A DNA stretch of 5,115 bases. It comes from Phycisphaerae bacterium. Lineage in GTDB: Bacteria; Planctomycetota; Phycisphaerae; SM23-33. The notes beneath the pieces were generated by a model, which was not told where the DNA came from, did no database searches, and worked only from the letters and a program-made list of their open reading frames with translations. This document shows, piece after piece, positions 1 to 4,807 of the stretch; position 1 is the first letter of the stretch; the number at the start of each line of letters is the position of its first letter. The stretch covers positions 1-5,115 of the forward strand of contig JALHTV010000214.1 in the NCBI GenBank assembly GCA_022866005.1. The letters are read 5' to 3'. The position numbers and the translations under genes were made by a program.

Positions 1-188
1 TCGCTGCCCAGGACATGCGGCATGGCGAGCTGGAACCGCCCGCCGCGCCGGACCCAGATGTCCAGGTGGTTCAGCGCCGCCGCCCGGACCGCCAGCAGCA
101 CCTCGCCTTCGGCCGGGGCAGGGACGGGCAGGTCTTGGATGGCGATTTCCTCGGGGCCGCCGTGCCGGTGAATGGTAGCCGCCTTCAT
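1..188 (-). CDS. MDR-family alcohol dehydrogenase / quinone oxidoreductase, N-terminal fragment
   Basis: Reading leftward from an ATG at 188, the frame stays open for 62 codons and runs off the left edge, so only the N-terminal GroES-like part is present. The protein starts MKAATIHRHGGPEEI, continues through PAPAEGEVLLAVRAAALN, and ends HLDIWVRRGG...MPHVLGSD. This is the classic opening of medium-chain dehydrogenases/reductases (zinc-type alcohol dehydrogenase and quinone oxidoreductase branch), which are NAD(P)H-dependent cytosolic oxidoreductases. In zinc ADHs the catalytic-zinc cysteine sits in a C-H-x-D motif; here the matching position appears to be N40 in N-H-L-D. A canonical catalytic zinc is therefore doubtful, which is common in the quinone-reductase-like branch. 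The substrate cannot be told from this piece. An in-frame GTG at 197 has better Shine-Dalgarno spacing and would add three residues; I kept the ATG because the family normally begins MKA. The gene diverges from the polysaccharide genes and probably lies outside that cluster. Confidence 0.88.
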   Translation of the reverse strand, partial: MKAATIHRHGGPEEIAIQDLPVPAPAEGEVLLAVRAAALNHLDIWVRRGGRFQLAMPHVLGS

Positions 189-205
189 GGTCTGCACGGG
201 TCTGG

Positions 206-212
206 TCTCCTT
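206..212 (-). promoter_or_regulatory. Ribosome binding site of the MDR dehydrogenase (decides GTG versus ATG start)
   Basis: On the minus strand AAGGAGA is a strong Shine-Dalgarno match. It lies 8 bases before an in-frame GTG (197-195) and 17 bases before the ATG (188-186). The spacing favours the GTG; family convention favours the ATG. The difference is only three residues (VQT). Confidence 0.5.
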
Positions 213-273
213 GCTCTGTCGGCCGGGGGTCCGTCGGGCCCGGCGGGATAGTTCGCCCCAATTCTAGCCCCTT

Positions 274-291
274 CCCCCAGCGGCAGGGGGG
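274..291. repeat. Short C/G-tract inverted repeat in the divergent intergenic region
   Basis: CCCCC at 274-278 can pair with GGGGG in 286-291 across the loop AGCGGCA. No T-tract follows on either strand, so it is not a convincing intrinsic terminator, and divergent genes need none here. It may simply reflect the C/G homopolymer runs of this region. Confidence 0.3.
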
Positions 292-305
292 TAGAAACGG
301 TCGAG

Positions 306-330
306 CCAGGCCCCGTCGCGGGGGGCCGGG
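306..330. repeat. GC-rich inverted repeat (6 bp plus 2 bp) in the divergent intergenic region
   Basis: GGCCCC at 309-314 pairs perfectly with GGGGCC at 322-327 around a 7-base loop. CC at 306-307 and GG at 329-330 extend it beyond one mismatch. It lies upstream of the proposed rightward promoter. It could be a protein-binding site or just composition; no T-tract follows. Confidence 0.35.
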
Positions 331-344
331 AAGGGGGGGACCCC

Positions 345-373
345 TGGTCAATTTGGGCACTTGGCGGTAGAAT
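345..373 (+). promoter_or_regulatory. Candidate sigma70-type promoter for the polysaccharide operon
   Basis: TGGTCA at 345-350 (4 of 6 matches to TTGACA) and TAGAAT at 368-373 (5 of 6 matches to TATAAT) are separated by exactly 17 bases. Transcription would start near 380, giving a leader of about 185 bases before the first gene. It is the best -35/-10 pair I found in the gap. In GC-rich DNA such a match is uncommon but not proof, and housekeeping promoter rules in this lineage are not known to me. Confidence 0.4.
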
Positions 374-399
374 CTGCACTACATGGAGCCGACGGAGGT

Positions 400-463
400 G
401 GGGTGGCCCGCCAGGTGTCTCAGGGGGGGTGCCGTGGTGCACTGCTATCGGTGGGCCGACCCC
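400..463 (+). other. Long imperfect stem-loop in the predicted 5' leader of the operon
   Basis: Bases 400-412 (GGGGTGGCCCGCC) pair with 450-463 (GGTGGGCCGACCCC). This gives 13 base pairs with one G-U wobble (410/452) and a single bulged G at 458. The 37-base loop contains a second possible hairpin, GTGC at 429-432 with GCAC at 439-442. If transcription starts near 380, this structure begins about 20 bases into the RNA. It does not match any riboswitch consensus that I can recall, including c-di-GMP classes. There is no T-tract, so it is not an obvious terminator. It could be a structured regulatory leader, an RNA-stabilising element, or a DNA inverted repeat. Confidence 0.45.
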
Positions 464-480
464 GCATGACAAAGGGCGGA

Positions 481-489
481 TGTTATTAA
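481..489 (+). promoter_or_regulatory. Possible alternative extended -10 element (TGTTATTAA) in an AT-rich patch
   Basis: TGT at 481-483 directly precedes TATTAA at 484-489, which matches TATAAT at four positions and carries the TGn of extended -10 promoters. It sits in a conspicuously AT-rich patch (about 480-525) within GC-rich DNA. No -35 box lies at proper spacing; ATGACA at 466-471 is only 12 bases away. If used, the start would be near 496 and the large stem at 400-463 would not be transcribed. Confidence 0.25.
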
Positions 490-523
490 GTTACCGTCCG
501 TAAACTGACGAAGTTAGGAAAAA

Positions 524-559
524 CGCGGCCGCACCGCGACGGCGCCGTTCTGCGCGGAG
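524..559 (+). promoter_or_regulatory. Mutually exclusive hairpins overlapping the first gene's ribosome binding site
   Basis: CGCGG at 524-528 can pair with CCGCG at 534-538. The same CCGCG can instead pair with CGCGG at 553-557, which overlaps the Shine-Dalgarno GGAG at 556-559 and encloses the palindrome ACGGCGCCGT at 539-548. The second fold would hide the ribosome binding site and the first would free it. The stems are only 5 bp of G/C, so chance is a real possibility in this composition. Confidence 0.3.
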
Positions 560-564
560 TATGC

Positions 565-1353
565 ATGGTCGGGAGGTCCTATAACCAGGTGGCGTACCTG
601 ATAGCCATCCTGCTGTGCGTCGGGTGCCAGGAGACGCTGACTCCTCAGGCCCGACAGTGGCTTCAGAACGGCTACACGGCCAGCGCCTCTGGGGAGCACC
701 AGACGGTGATCCAGAGCATGGACGCCTTCCTGGCTGAGCATGCCCGCTCACGGCGCGCGGACGAGGCCTACTACCTGCGGGGCCTGGCCAAGTACCACCT
801 GGGTGACCGGGTCGGGGCTCAGGCGGACCTGAGCGCCGCCCTGGACAGGAGCAGCAAGGCGGAGGTTCGCGGCAAGGCGGCGCTGGCCTTGGGCGACCTG
901 GCCTGGGACGGAGACGACATGCCGACGGCCGCCGAGATGTATCGCACAGCCGTGGACAACATGGACGCCACCGTCCCCCCGGCCGACCACGCGGCCTATC
1001 GCCTGGGATGCGCGCACCAGCGCCTGGGGCACTGGCAGGAGGCGGACCTGCAATTCAGCCGGGTGATGGAACTGTTCCCGGACGAAGAGCTGGCCGAGCG
1101 GTCCGCTCGGCGGATCCACGGCCGGAGCTGGACCATCCAGGTTGCCGCCTTCAACGATCAGGCCCGCGCGGAGGCGGCGGTGAAGGAACTGGGCGGGCAG
1201 GGTGTGCGGGCGGACGTCTCGCCGACGATGGGCAAGGGCAAGCCCATCTTCATGGTTCTCACGGGCCGCTACGCGACCTGGGAGCAGGCGACGGCTGCCT
1301 TGCCATCGTTGAAGAAACTACAGCCGGATGCCTTTGTGACCTCGACGAGGTGA
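565..1353 (+). CDS. TPR-like lipoprotein with C-terminal SPOR domain
   Basis: The 262-residue product begins with a short basic segment and a hydrophobic stretch (about residues 9-20) ending LLCVGC. C21 is the likely lipidated cysteine, although Cys at -3 is not the usual Leu. Residues about 29-175 are helical pairs of TPR character: a GEH..VIQSMDAFLAEH unit, DEAYYLRGLAKYHLGD, GKAALALGDLAWDGDD, and AAYRLGCAHQRLGHWQEA followed by FSRVMELFP. Residues about 188-262 form a SPOR domain (SWTIQVAAFNDQARAEAAVKEL to GKGKPIFMVLTGRYATWEQA). SPOR domains bind denuded peptidoglycan glycan strands, so the protein probably sits in the periplasm on a membrane anchor and touches the wall. The start has GGAG at 556-559, five bases upstream. 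It leads the operon and its stop is four bases before the export gene. Its exact partner is unknown; a scaffold for the export machinery is my inference. A general YbgF/BamD-like wall or envelope protein is the alternative. Confidence 0.85.
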   Translation: MVGRSYNQVAYLIAILLCVGCQETLTPQARQWLQNGYTASASGEHQTVIQSMDAFLAEHARSRRADEAYYLRGLAKYHLGDRVGAQADLSAALDRSSKAEVRGKAALALGDLAWDGDDMPTAAEMYRTAVDNMDATVPPADHAAYRLGCAHQRLGHWQEADLQFSRVMELFPDEELAERSARRIHGRSWTIQVAAFNDQARAEAAVKELGGQGVRADVSPTMGKGKPIFMVLTGRYATWEQATAALPSLKKLQPDAFVTSTR

Positions 1354-1354
1354 T
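1347..1354 (+). promoter_or_regulatory. Near-perfect Shine-Dalgarno overlapping the upstream stop codon
   Basis: GAGGTGAT is fully complementary to the usual 16S 3' end. It contains the TGA stop (1351-1353) of the SPOR lipoprotein gene and lies three bases before the ATG at 1358. The arrangement implies tight translational coupling. Confidence 0.7.
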
Positions 1355-1357
1355 GCC

Positions 1358-2500
1358 ATGACCGTGAGATTCCCTTCGATGATTGTCCTGGCCGCGGTGG
1401 GTGGGGCACTGTGGACGCTGACGGGCTGCACCGACCCGTCCCCGGTCAAGCCCGATGAGGTGGCCGGCATGCCGGCGGACTTCCTGCGCAGCGATTGGGG
1501 CGCACAGAAGGTCCCCGTGGCGCACATCATCCGCCGCGACTACCGTCTGCGCGAAGGCGACAGCCTCGAGGTCATCTACCACATCCGCCACTTCCAGACG
1601 CTGGAATACCGCATCAAGATCCAGGACGTCCTGGAAATCCGCTTCCCGTTCAATCCCGACCTCAACCAGATCGAGCGGGTTCAGTCCGAGGGCACGCTGC
1701 GGCTTGACCTGATCGGGGAGGTCAAGGTGTTCGACCGAACGATCGCGCAAGTCCAGAAGGACCTGGAGCAGAGGTACAGCGCCTACCTCAAGAACCCCCA
1801 ACTCACGGTGAGCTTCAAGGAGTCCAACGTCAACATCGCCGAGCTGAAGGAAGCCATCAAGACGGCTCCCCGTGGGCAGAGCCGCCTGGTCCCCATCGCC
1901 CCCGACGGGACGATCTCCCTGCCGTTCGTGCCGAGGATCCAAGCGGCCGGGCTGACGCTGGCGGAGCTGCACGCGGGGTTGAACACGGCCTACGCCGAGG
2001 CCCGCCTGCCGGAACTGGAGGTGACCGTGAACCTCCAGCAGGCCGCTCCGATGCAGGTCTACGTGCTGGGCGAGGTGCGGATCCCTGGAACGCTGTATAA
2101 CCGCACCGGCCTGGTCACCACGACCAGCAACGAGCTGACCCTGCTGGGTGCCATCGCCCAGGCCGGCGGGCACATCCCCATGCGGGCCGAGCTGAGCATG
2201 GTGATGCTCATCCGCCGGCGCCATCTGCCGCAGCCGCAGGTGGCCATCATCAACTGCTTCCAGTTGCTGGAGAACCGCCACAAGGCCCAGGACGGCACGG
2301 TCGTCGCCGCGGGCGACAACATGCGGTACGACATCTGGCTGGAGGACGGCGACGTGATCTACGTGCCCACCACCGAGATTGCCAAGCGGGCGGATTACAT
2401 CGAGTACGTCTGGGCCAAGAGCATCCGCAACGTGGGCGGCTTCACCAGCAGTGCCGCCTACACGATGGGCGACGCGGTGAACTTCATTCCGCCAAGGTAG
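1358..2500 (+). CDS. Wza-like (OPX family) outer-membrane polysaccharide export lipoprotein
   Basis: The 380-residue product has a lipoprotein signal with lipobox LTGC (C24). Two polysaccharide-export-type units follow. The first covers residues about 84-157 (YRIKIQDVLEIRFPFNPDLN, LRLDLIGEVKVFDRTIAQV, YLKNPQLTVSFKES); the second covers about 175-248 (RLVPIAPDGTISLPFVPRIQ, LTLAELHAGLNTAY, then QVYVLGEVRIPGTLYN). An SLBB-type segment spans about 231-337 (LTLLGAIAQAGGHIP and LEDGDVIYVPTTEIAK). The final 40 residues (KRADYIEYVWAKSIRNV) could form the outer-membrane helix known from Wza. Such proteins form an oligomeric channel carrying capsule or exopolysaccharide across periplasm and outer membrane, working with the Wzc-like co-polymerase encoded next. 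The length is close to E. coli Wza. Residues 62-76 repeat the Y-R-x-GD-x-LE opening of the first unit. The ATG is fixed by the GAGGTGAT Shine-Dalgarno. The family assignment is firm; the polymer is unknown. Confidence 0.94.
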   Translation: MTVRFPSMIVLAAVGGALWTLTGCTDPSPVKPDEVAGMPADFLRSDWGAQKVPVAHIIRRDYRLREGDSLEVIYHIRHFQTLEYRIKIQDVLEIRFPFNPDLNQIERVQSEGTLRLDLIGEVKVFDRTIAQVQKDLEQRYSAYLKNPQLTVSFKESNVNIAELKEAIKTAPRGQSRLVPIAPDGTISLPFVPRIQAAGLTLAELHAGLNTAYAEARLPELEVTVNLQQAAPMQVYVLGEVRIPGTLYNRTGLVTTTSNELTLLGAIAQAGGHIPMRAELSMVMLIRRRHLPQPQVAIINCFQLLENRHKAQDGTVVAAGDNMRYDIWLEDGDVIYVPTTEIAKRADYIEYVWAKSIRNVGGFTSSAAYTMGDAVNFIPPR

Positions 2501-2503
2501 CAG

Positions 2504-2516
2504 CGCCCCCAGGGCG
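2504..2516 (+). repeat. Small intercistronic hairpin between export and co-polymerase genes
   Basis: CGCCC at 2504-2508 pairs with GGGCG at 2512-2516 over a CCA triloop, just after the TAG stop. No T-tract follows. It may protect or punctuate the message, but a 5-bp stem is weak evidence. Confidence 0.25.
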
Positions 2517-2529
2517 AGGCTGAACGTAC

Positions 2530-2536
2530 GAGGTGA
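2530..2536 (+). promoter_or_regulatory. Shine-Dalgarno of the co-polymerase gene
   Basis: GAGGTGA lies three bases before the ATG at 2540, the same arrangement as in the preceding gene, and fixes this start. Confidence 0.65.
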
Positions 2537-2539
2537 GAC

Positions 2540-4084
2540 ATGGCCGAAACATACACCAACAGGACGCTGCGTGAGATGGTCCGCATCGTGGCCAGCCGCT
2601 TCTTTGGCATGGTGCTGATCTTCGCCATGGTCGTCGCCGGAGTGGGCGCCGCGACGTACTTTGCCCCCCGGTGGTATCGCAGCGAGGTGAAATTGCTCGC
2701 CGGGCCCGGCATCGTGGGCAACGTGCTAGAGGAGCAGACGACCCTGCTGAGGGACAAGGTGTCCCTATTCGTGGTGACGCAGCGCGAGATCGTCATGAGC
2801 GACTACGTCCTGGCCTCGGCGATGATGGCGTTGCAGCGCGTGGCGCCTCAGGGCGGCGAGGCGGCCCCCAAGGGCACCTACAGCGACAAGCAGGTCAGTG
2901 ACTTCGTCGCCCGCAACGGGAACCTGATGCGGCGGCTGAAGAGACGAGTGAAGGTCCTCACGCCCGGCGGCCCGGACGTCACGTTCACGCGGACCTTCAC
3001 GATTCGCGTGGACTGGTCCGAGCGCGACGTGGTGTCCCCGGCCAGGGGCGACGCGCGTCAGGCCGCCGCGTCCCAGGCCCCCCAACTCGCTGAGCAGATC
3101 AAGGAGACCTACCTGGCGCGGTACACCACCCTGGAAAGCCAGCGCGCCAAGGACGCCACAAGGGTGCTCCAGGAACAGGCGCTCGCGGCGGCCAAGGCCA
3201 ATCTGGAGTCGGCCTCGACGGCCTTCCGTGAGTTCGTCGAGAACGAACTTAAGGGCGACCTGCTTCAGGTGATCAACATGGTGGGCGGCCGGGCGGTGGG
3301 CGCGGAGACGGGCGACGCCAGTTTGGCCACGCGATTCCGCGGTGAGATCAACACGCTTGAGGCGCGCCTCGCGGAGGTGAGCGCGCTGAAGCAGGCGATT
3401 GATGACGAGCTGGCCAAGGACGATGACGCGGCCCTGGTCGTGCCCGACGCGGTGACCAAGGGCAACCCCGTCATGGAGAAGCTCCAGGCCCGCGTCGTCG
3501 AGGCTAAGCTGTCGCTGAACGCCCTGGAGCCGCGCTACACCGACGCCTTCCAGGAGGTCCAGAACGCCCGGGCGGAACTGGCCGCGGCGCGAGCGGACCT
3601 CCGCACGGAGACGACCAAGCAGTCCACCCGCCTTCAGCAGGAGAGTTCCGTCCTGACCGCGCGGCACAAGGTCCTGACGGCCAAGGTGGCCGAGGACCGC
3701 AAGCGCGTGGACGAGCTGGCCAGCAAGGTGGCCCGCTACACGCTGGTGCAACAGGCCGTCGAGACCGCCCAGCAGATCTTCAACGAGGAGCAACGGCGGG
3801 TGGTCAGCGCGGTGACGGCTGAAAAGATCGCCAGCCAGCCGCTGCTGGTCTCGGTGCTGGACGCGCCCTCGCAGCCGGACCCCACCGAGCCGCGCCGCCC
3901 GATCGTGTGGGTGAACATGCTGATTGCCGGGGTGAGCGGCTTGGTGCTGGCGCTGGCCTATGCGTTCCTGGCCGATCACTTCGACCACTCCATCAAGAGC
4001 ATCGACGGGGCCGAACGCTACCTCGGGACGCCGGTGCTGGCTTCGGTGCCTAAGCTGGGCCGGGGCATTATCCGGACCAAGTGA
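2540..4084 (+). CDS. Wzz/Wzc-type polysaccharide co-polymerase (chain-length determinant), without kinase domain
   Basis: The 514-residue product has a short cytoplasmic N-terminus and a first membrane helix (about residues 21-42, FFGMVLIFAMVVAGVGAATY). A Wzz-type start to the periplasmic part follows (PRWYRSEVKLLAGPG). A long alanine/glutamate-rich coiled coil covers about 182-235, 265-295 and 312-432. After that come the proline segment DAPSQPDPTEPRRP (441-454), a second membrane helix (about 455-477), and a cytoplasmic tail FDHSIKSIDGAERYLG...VLASVPKLG. This is the architecture of PCP-2-type proteins that set polymer length and dock to the outer-membrane OPX channel from the inner membrane. 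Unlike E. coli Wzc there is no C-terminal kinase. The tail keeps the linker that leads into the kinase in fused proteins, and the kinase-like part is encoded next in a different frame. The TGA at 4082-4084 is followed eight bases later by the next start. Confidence in the family is high. Confidence 0.92.
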   Translation: MAETYTNRTLREMVRIVASRFFGMVLIFAMVVAGVGAATYFAPRWYRSEVKLLAGPGIVGNVLEEQTTLLRDKVSLFVVTQREIVMSDYVLASAMMALQRVAPQGGEAAPKGTYSDKQVSDFVARNGNLMRRLKRRVKVLTPGGPDVTFTRTFTIRVDWSERDVVSPARGDARQAAASQAPQLAEQIKETYLARYTTLESQRAKDATRVLQEQALAAAKANLESASTAFREFVENELKGDLLQVINMVGGRAVGAETGDASLATRFRGEINTLEARLAEVSALKQAIDDELAKDDDAALVVPDAVTKGNPVMEKLQARVVEAKLSLNALEPRYTDAFQEVQNARAELAAARADLRTETTKQSTRLQQESSVLTARHKVLTAKVAEDRKRVDELASKVARYTLVQQAVETAQQIFNEEQRRVVSAVTAEKIASQPLLVSVLDAPSQPDPTEPRRPIVWVNMLIAGVSGLVLALAYAFLADHFDHSIKSIDGAERYLGTPVLASVPKLGRGIIRTK

Positions 4085-4090
4085 GGTGGA
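4083..4090 (+). promoter_or_regulatory. Shine-Dalgarno fixing the ATG at 4093
   Basis: GAGGTGGA overlaps the stop of the co-polymerase gene, with GAGG ending six bases before the ATG at 4093. An in-frame GTG at 4081 lies directly upstream of and touching this element, so it cannot use it; the ATG is the likely start. The overlap implies translational coupling. Confidence 0.65.
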
Positions 4091-4092
4091 CC

Positions 4093-4770
4093 ATGGCAGA
4101 GACGATCGCCCCGATGGAAGGCGCTGGCCGAGCGTCGCTGCGGGCTGGCCAGACCGACGAGGTCTTCCGCCGCCTGTGGGCGTCGCTGTTCTACTCCGGC
4201 CGGCCCGTGGGCAAGAGCGTGATGGTCTGCGCGGCCGATGAGGGCGAAGGCGCCTCCACGATCGCCTGCGGCCTGGCCCTGGCCGGCAGCACGCCCGCGG
4301 GCTCCGCTCGCGTGGCCCTGGTGGATTTCAACCTCCGCGGCCCCACGGTCCATCGCCTGCTCCGCGCACCGCAGGCCCCGGGCGTCAGCGAGATCCTCGT
4401 CCAGGGCTTGGCGCCGGAGTCCGCGGCCCAGCGCGTGAACACCAGCCTGGACTTCTACGCCGTCGGCAACCCCACCGGGCGCCTCCCGGAGGTGCTCCGC
4501 AACGACAAGCTGAGTGAGTTCCTGAGCACCCTGGCCGACGGCTACGACCACGTGCTGGTCGATGTGGCCGCGGTCAACCACTACCCCGATGCGCAGGTGC
4601 TGGCCGGCGTGGTCAAGGACGTACTCCTGGTGGCCTACACCGACCGCACGCCCCGCGAGGCCGTGGCCCAGGCCAAGAAGCGCCTGGAGAGCAGCGGGGG
4701 GCGAGTGGTGGGCTTGGTGCTCAACATGCGGACGTATCCCATCCCGGGATTCCTGTATCGGCGTGTGTGA
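4093..4770 (+). CDS. BY-kinase/CpsD-like P-loop protein with degenerate Walker A (probable pseudokinase)
   Basis: The 225-residue product aligns by eye along the whole kinase part of bacterial tyrosine kinases (CpsD/CapB/Wzc). It has an activating-type helix TDEVFRRLWASL (21-32), a Walker A region CAADEGEGAST (46-56), a Walker A' region VALVDFNLRGPTVHRLL (74-90) and an NP...LPEVL segment (126-135). A Walker B strand HVLVDVAAV (153-161) and a final strand GRVVGLVLNMR (203-213) follow. In the family Walker A reads GEGKS/T; here the lysine is A54 (GCC at 4252-4254). The second aspartate of Walker A' is N80, and the usual PP after the Walker B aspartate is AA. Only two tyrosines remain near the C-terminus (Y215, Y222), not a tyrosine cluster. 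Canonical ATP hydrolysis and autophosphorylation therefore look unlikely. It probably binds the cytoplasmic tail of the co-polymerase as a regulator. Whether it binds nucleotide at all is unknown. Confidence 0.88.
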   Translation: MAETIAPMEGAGRASLRAGQTDEVFRRLWASLFYSGRPVGKSVMVCAADEGEGASTIACGLALAGSTPAGSARVALVDFNLRGPTVHRLLRAPQAPGVSEILVQGLAPESAAQRVNTSLDFYAVGNPTGRLPEVLRNDKLSEFLSTLADGYDHVLVDVAAVNHYPDAQVLAGVVKDVLLVAYTDRTPREAVAQAKKRLESSGGRVVGLVLNMRTYPIPGFLYRRV

Positions 4771-4796
4771 CCCGCCCGCCGGATGCGGCGGCCGCT

Positions 4797-4800
4797 GAGG
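4797..4800 (+). promoter_or_regulatory. Shine-Dalgarno of the O-antigen ligase-like gene
   Basis: GAGG lies seven bases before the ATG at 4808. The 37-base gap before the gene also contains a weak CCGCC/GGCGG pairing (4776-4780 with 4787-4791) without a T-tract, so I see no terminator and the operon appears to continue. Confidence 0.55.
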
Positions 4801-4807
4801 CGAACCG

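Noticed and set aside
261..266. TAGAAT on the minus strand as a -10 box for the dehydrogenase
   Set aside because: It matches five of six positions, but no -35-like sequence is found at 16-18 bases; kept only as a weak possibility.
361..380. Sigma54-like sequence TTGGCGGTAGAATCTGCACT
   Set aside because: The GG and GC pairs are 11 bases apart instead of the required 10, and the rest of the consensus is poor.
185..472. Minus-strand open frame of 95 codons in the intergenic region
   Set aside because: It is proline/glycine-rich low-complexity, overlaps the dehydrogenase start, has no recognisable domain, and GC-rich DNA gives such frames by chance.
383..489. Two tiny leader ORFs, 28 codons (383-469) and 7 codons (466-489), overlapping as ATGA
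   Set aside because: Neither has a Shine-Dalgarno sequence or recognisable attenuator codon bias. The predicted transcription start near 380 would allow leaderless translation of the first, but that is speculation.
1259..2281. Long minus-strand open frame (340 codons) opposite the Wza-like gene
   Set aside because: The plus strand encodes a clear OPX protein; the antisense product is rich in H, R, Q and L and shows no domain, which is typical of an antisense shadow in GC-rich coding DNA.
2765..3988. Long minus-strand open frame (407 codons) opposite the co-polymerase gene
   Set aside because: It is an antisense shadow of a well-supported coiled-coil gene, with His/Arg/Gly/Leu-rich composition and no motif.
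4081..4095. GTG at 4081 as start of the kinase-like protein
   Set aside because: The Shine-Dalgarno GAGGTGGA lies immediately after it and is correctly spaced only for the ATG at 4093.
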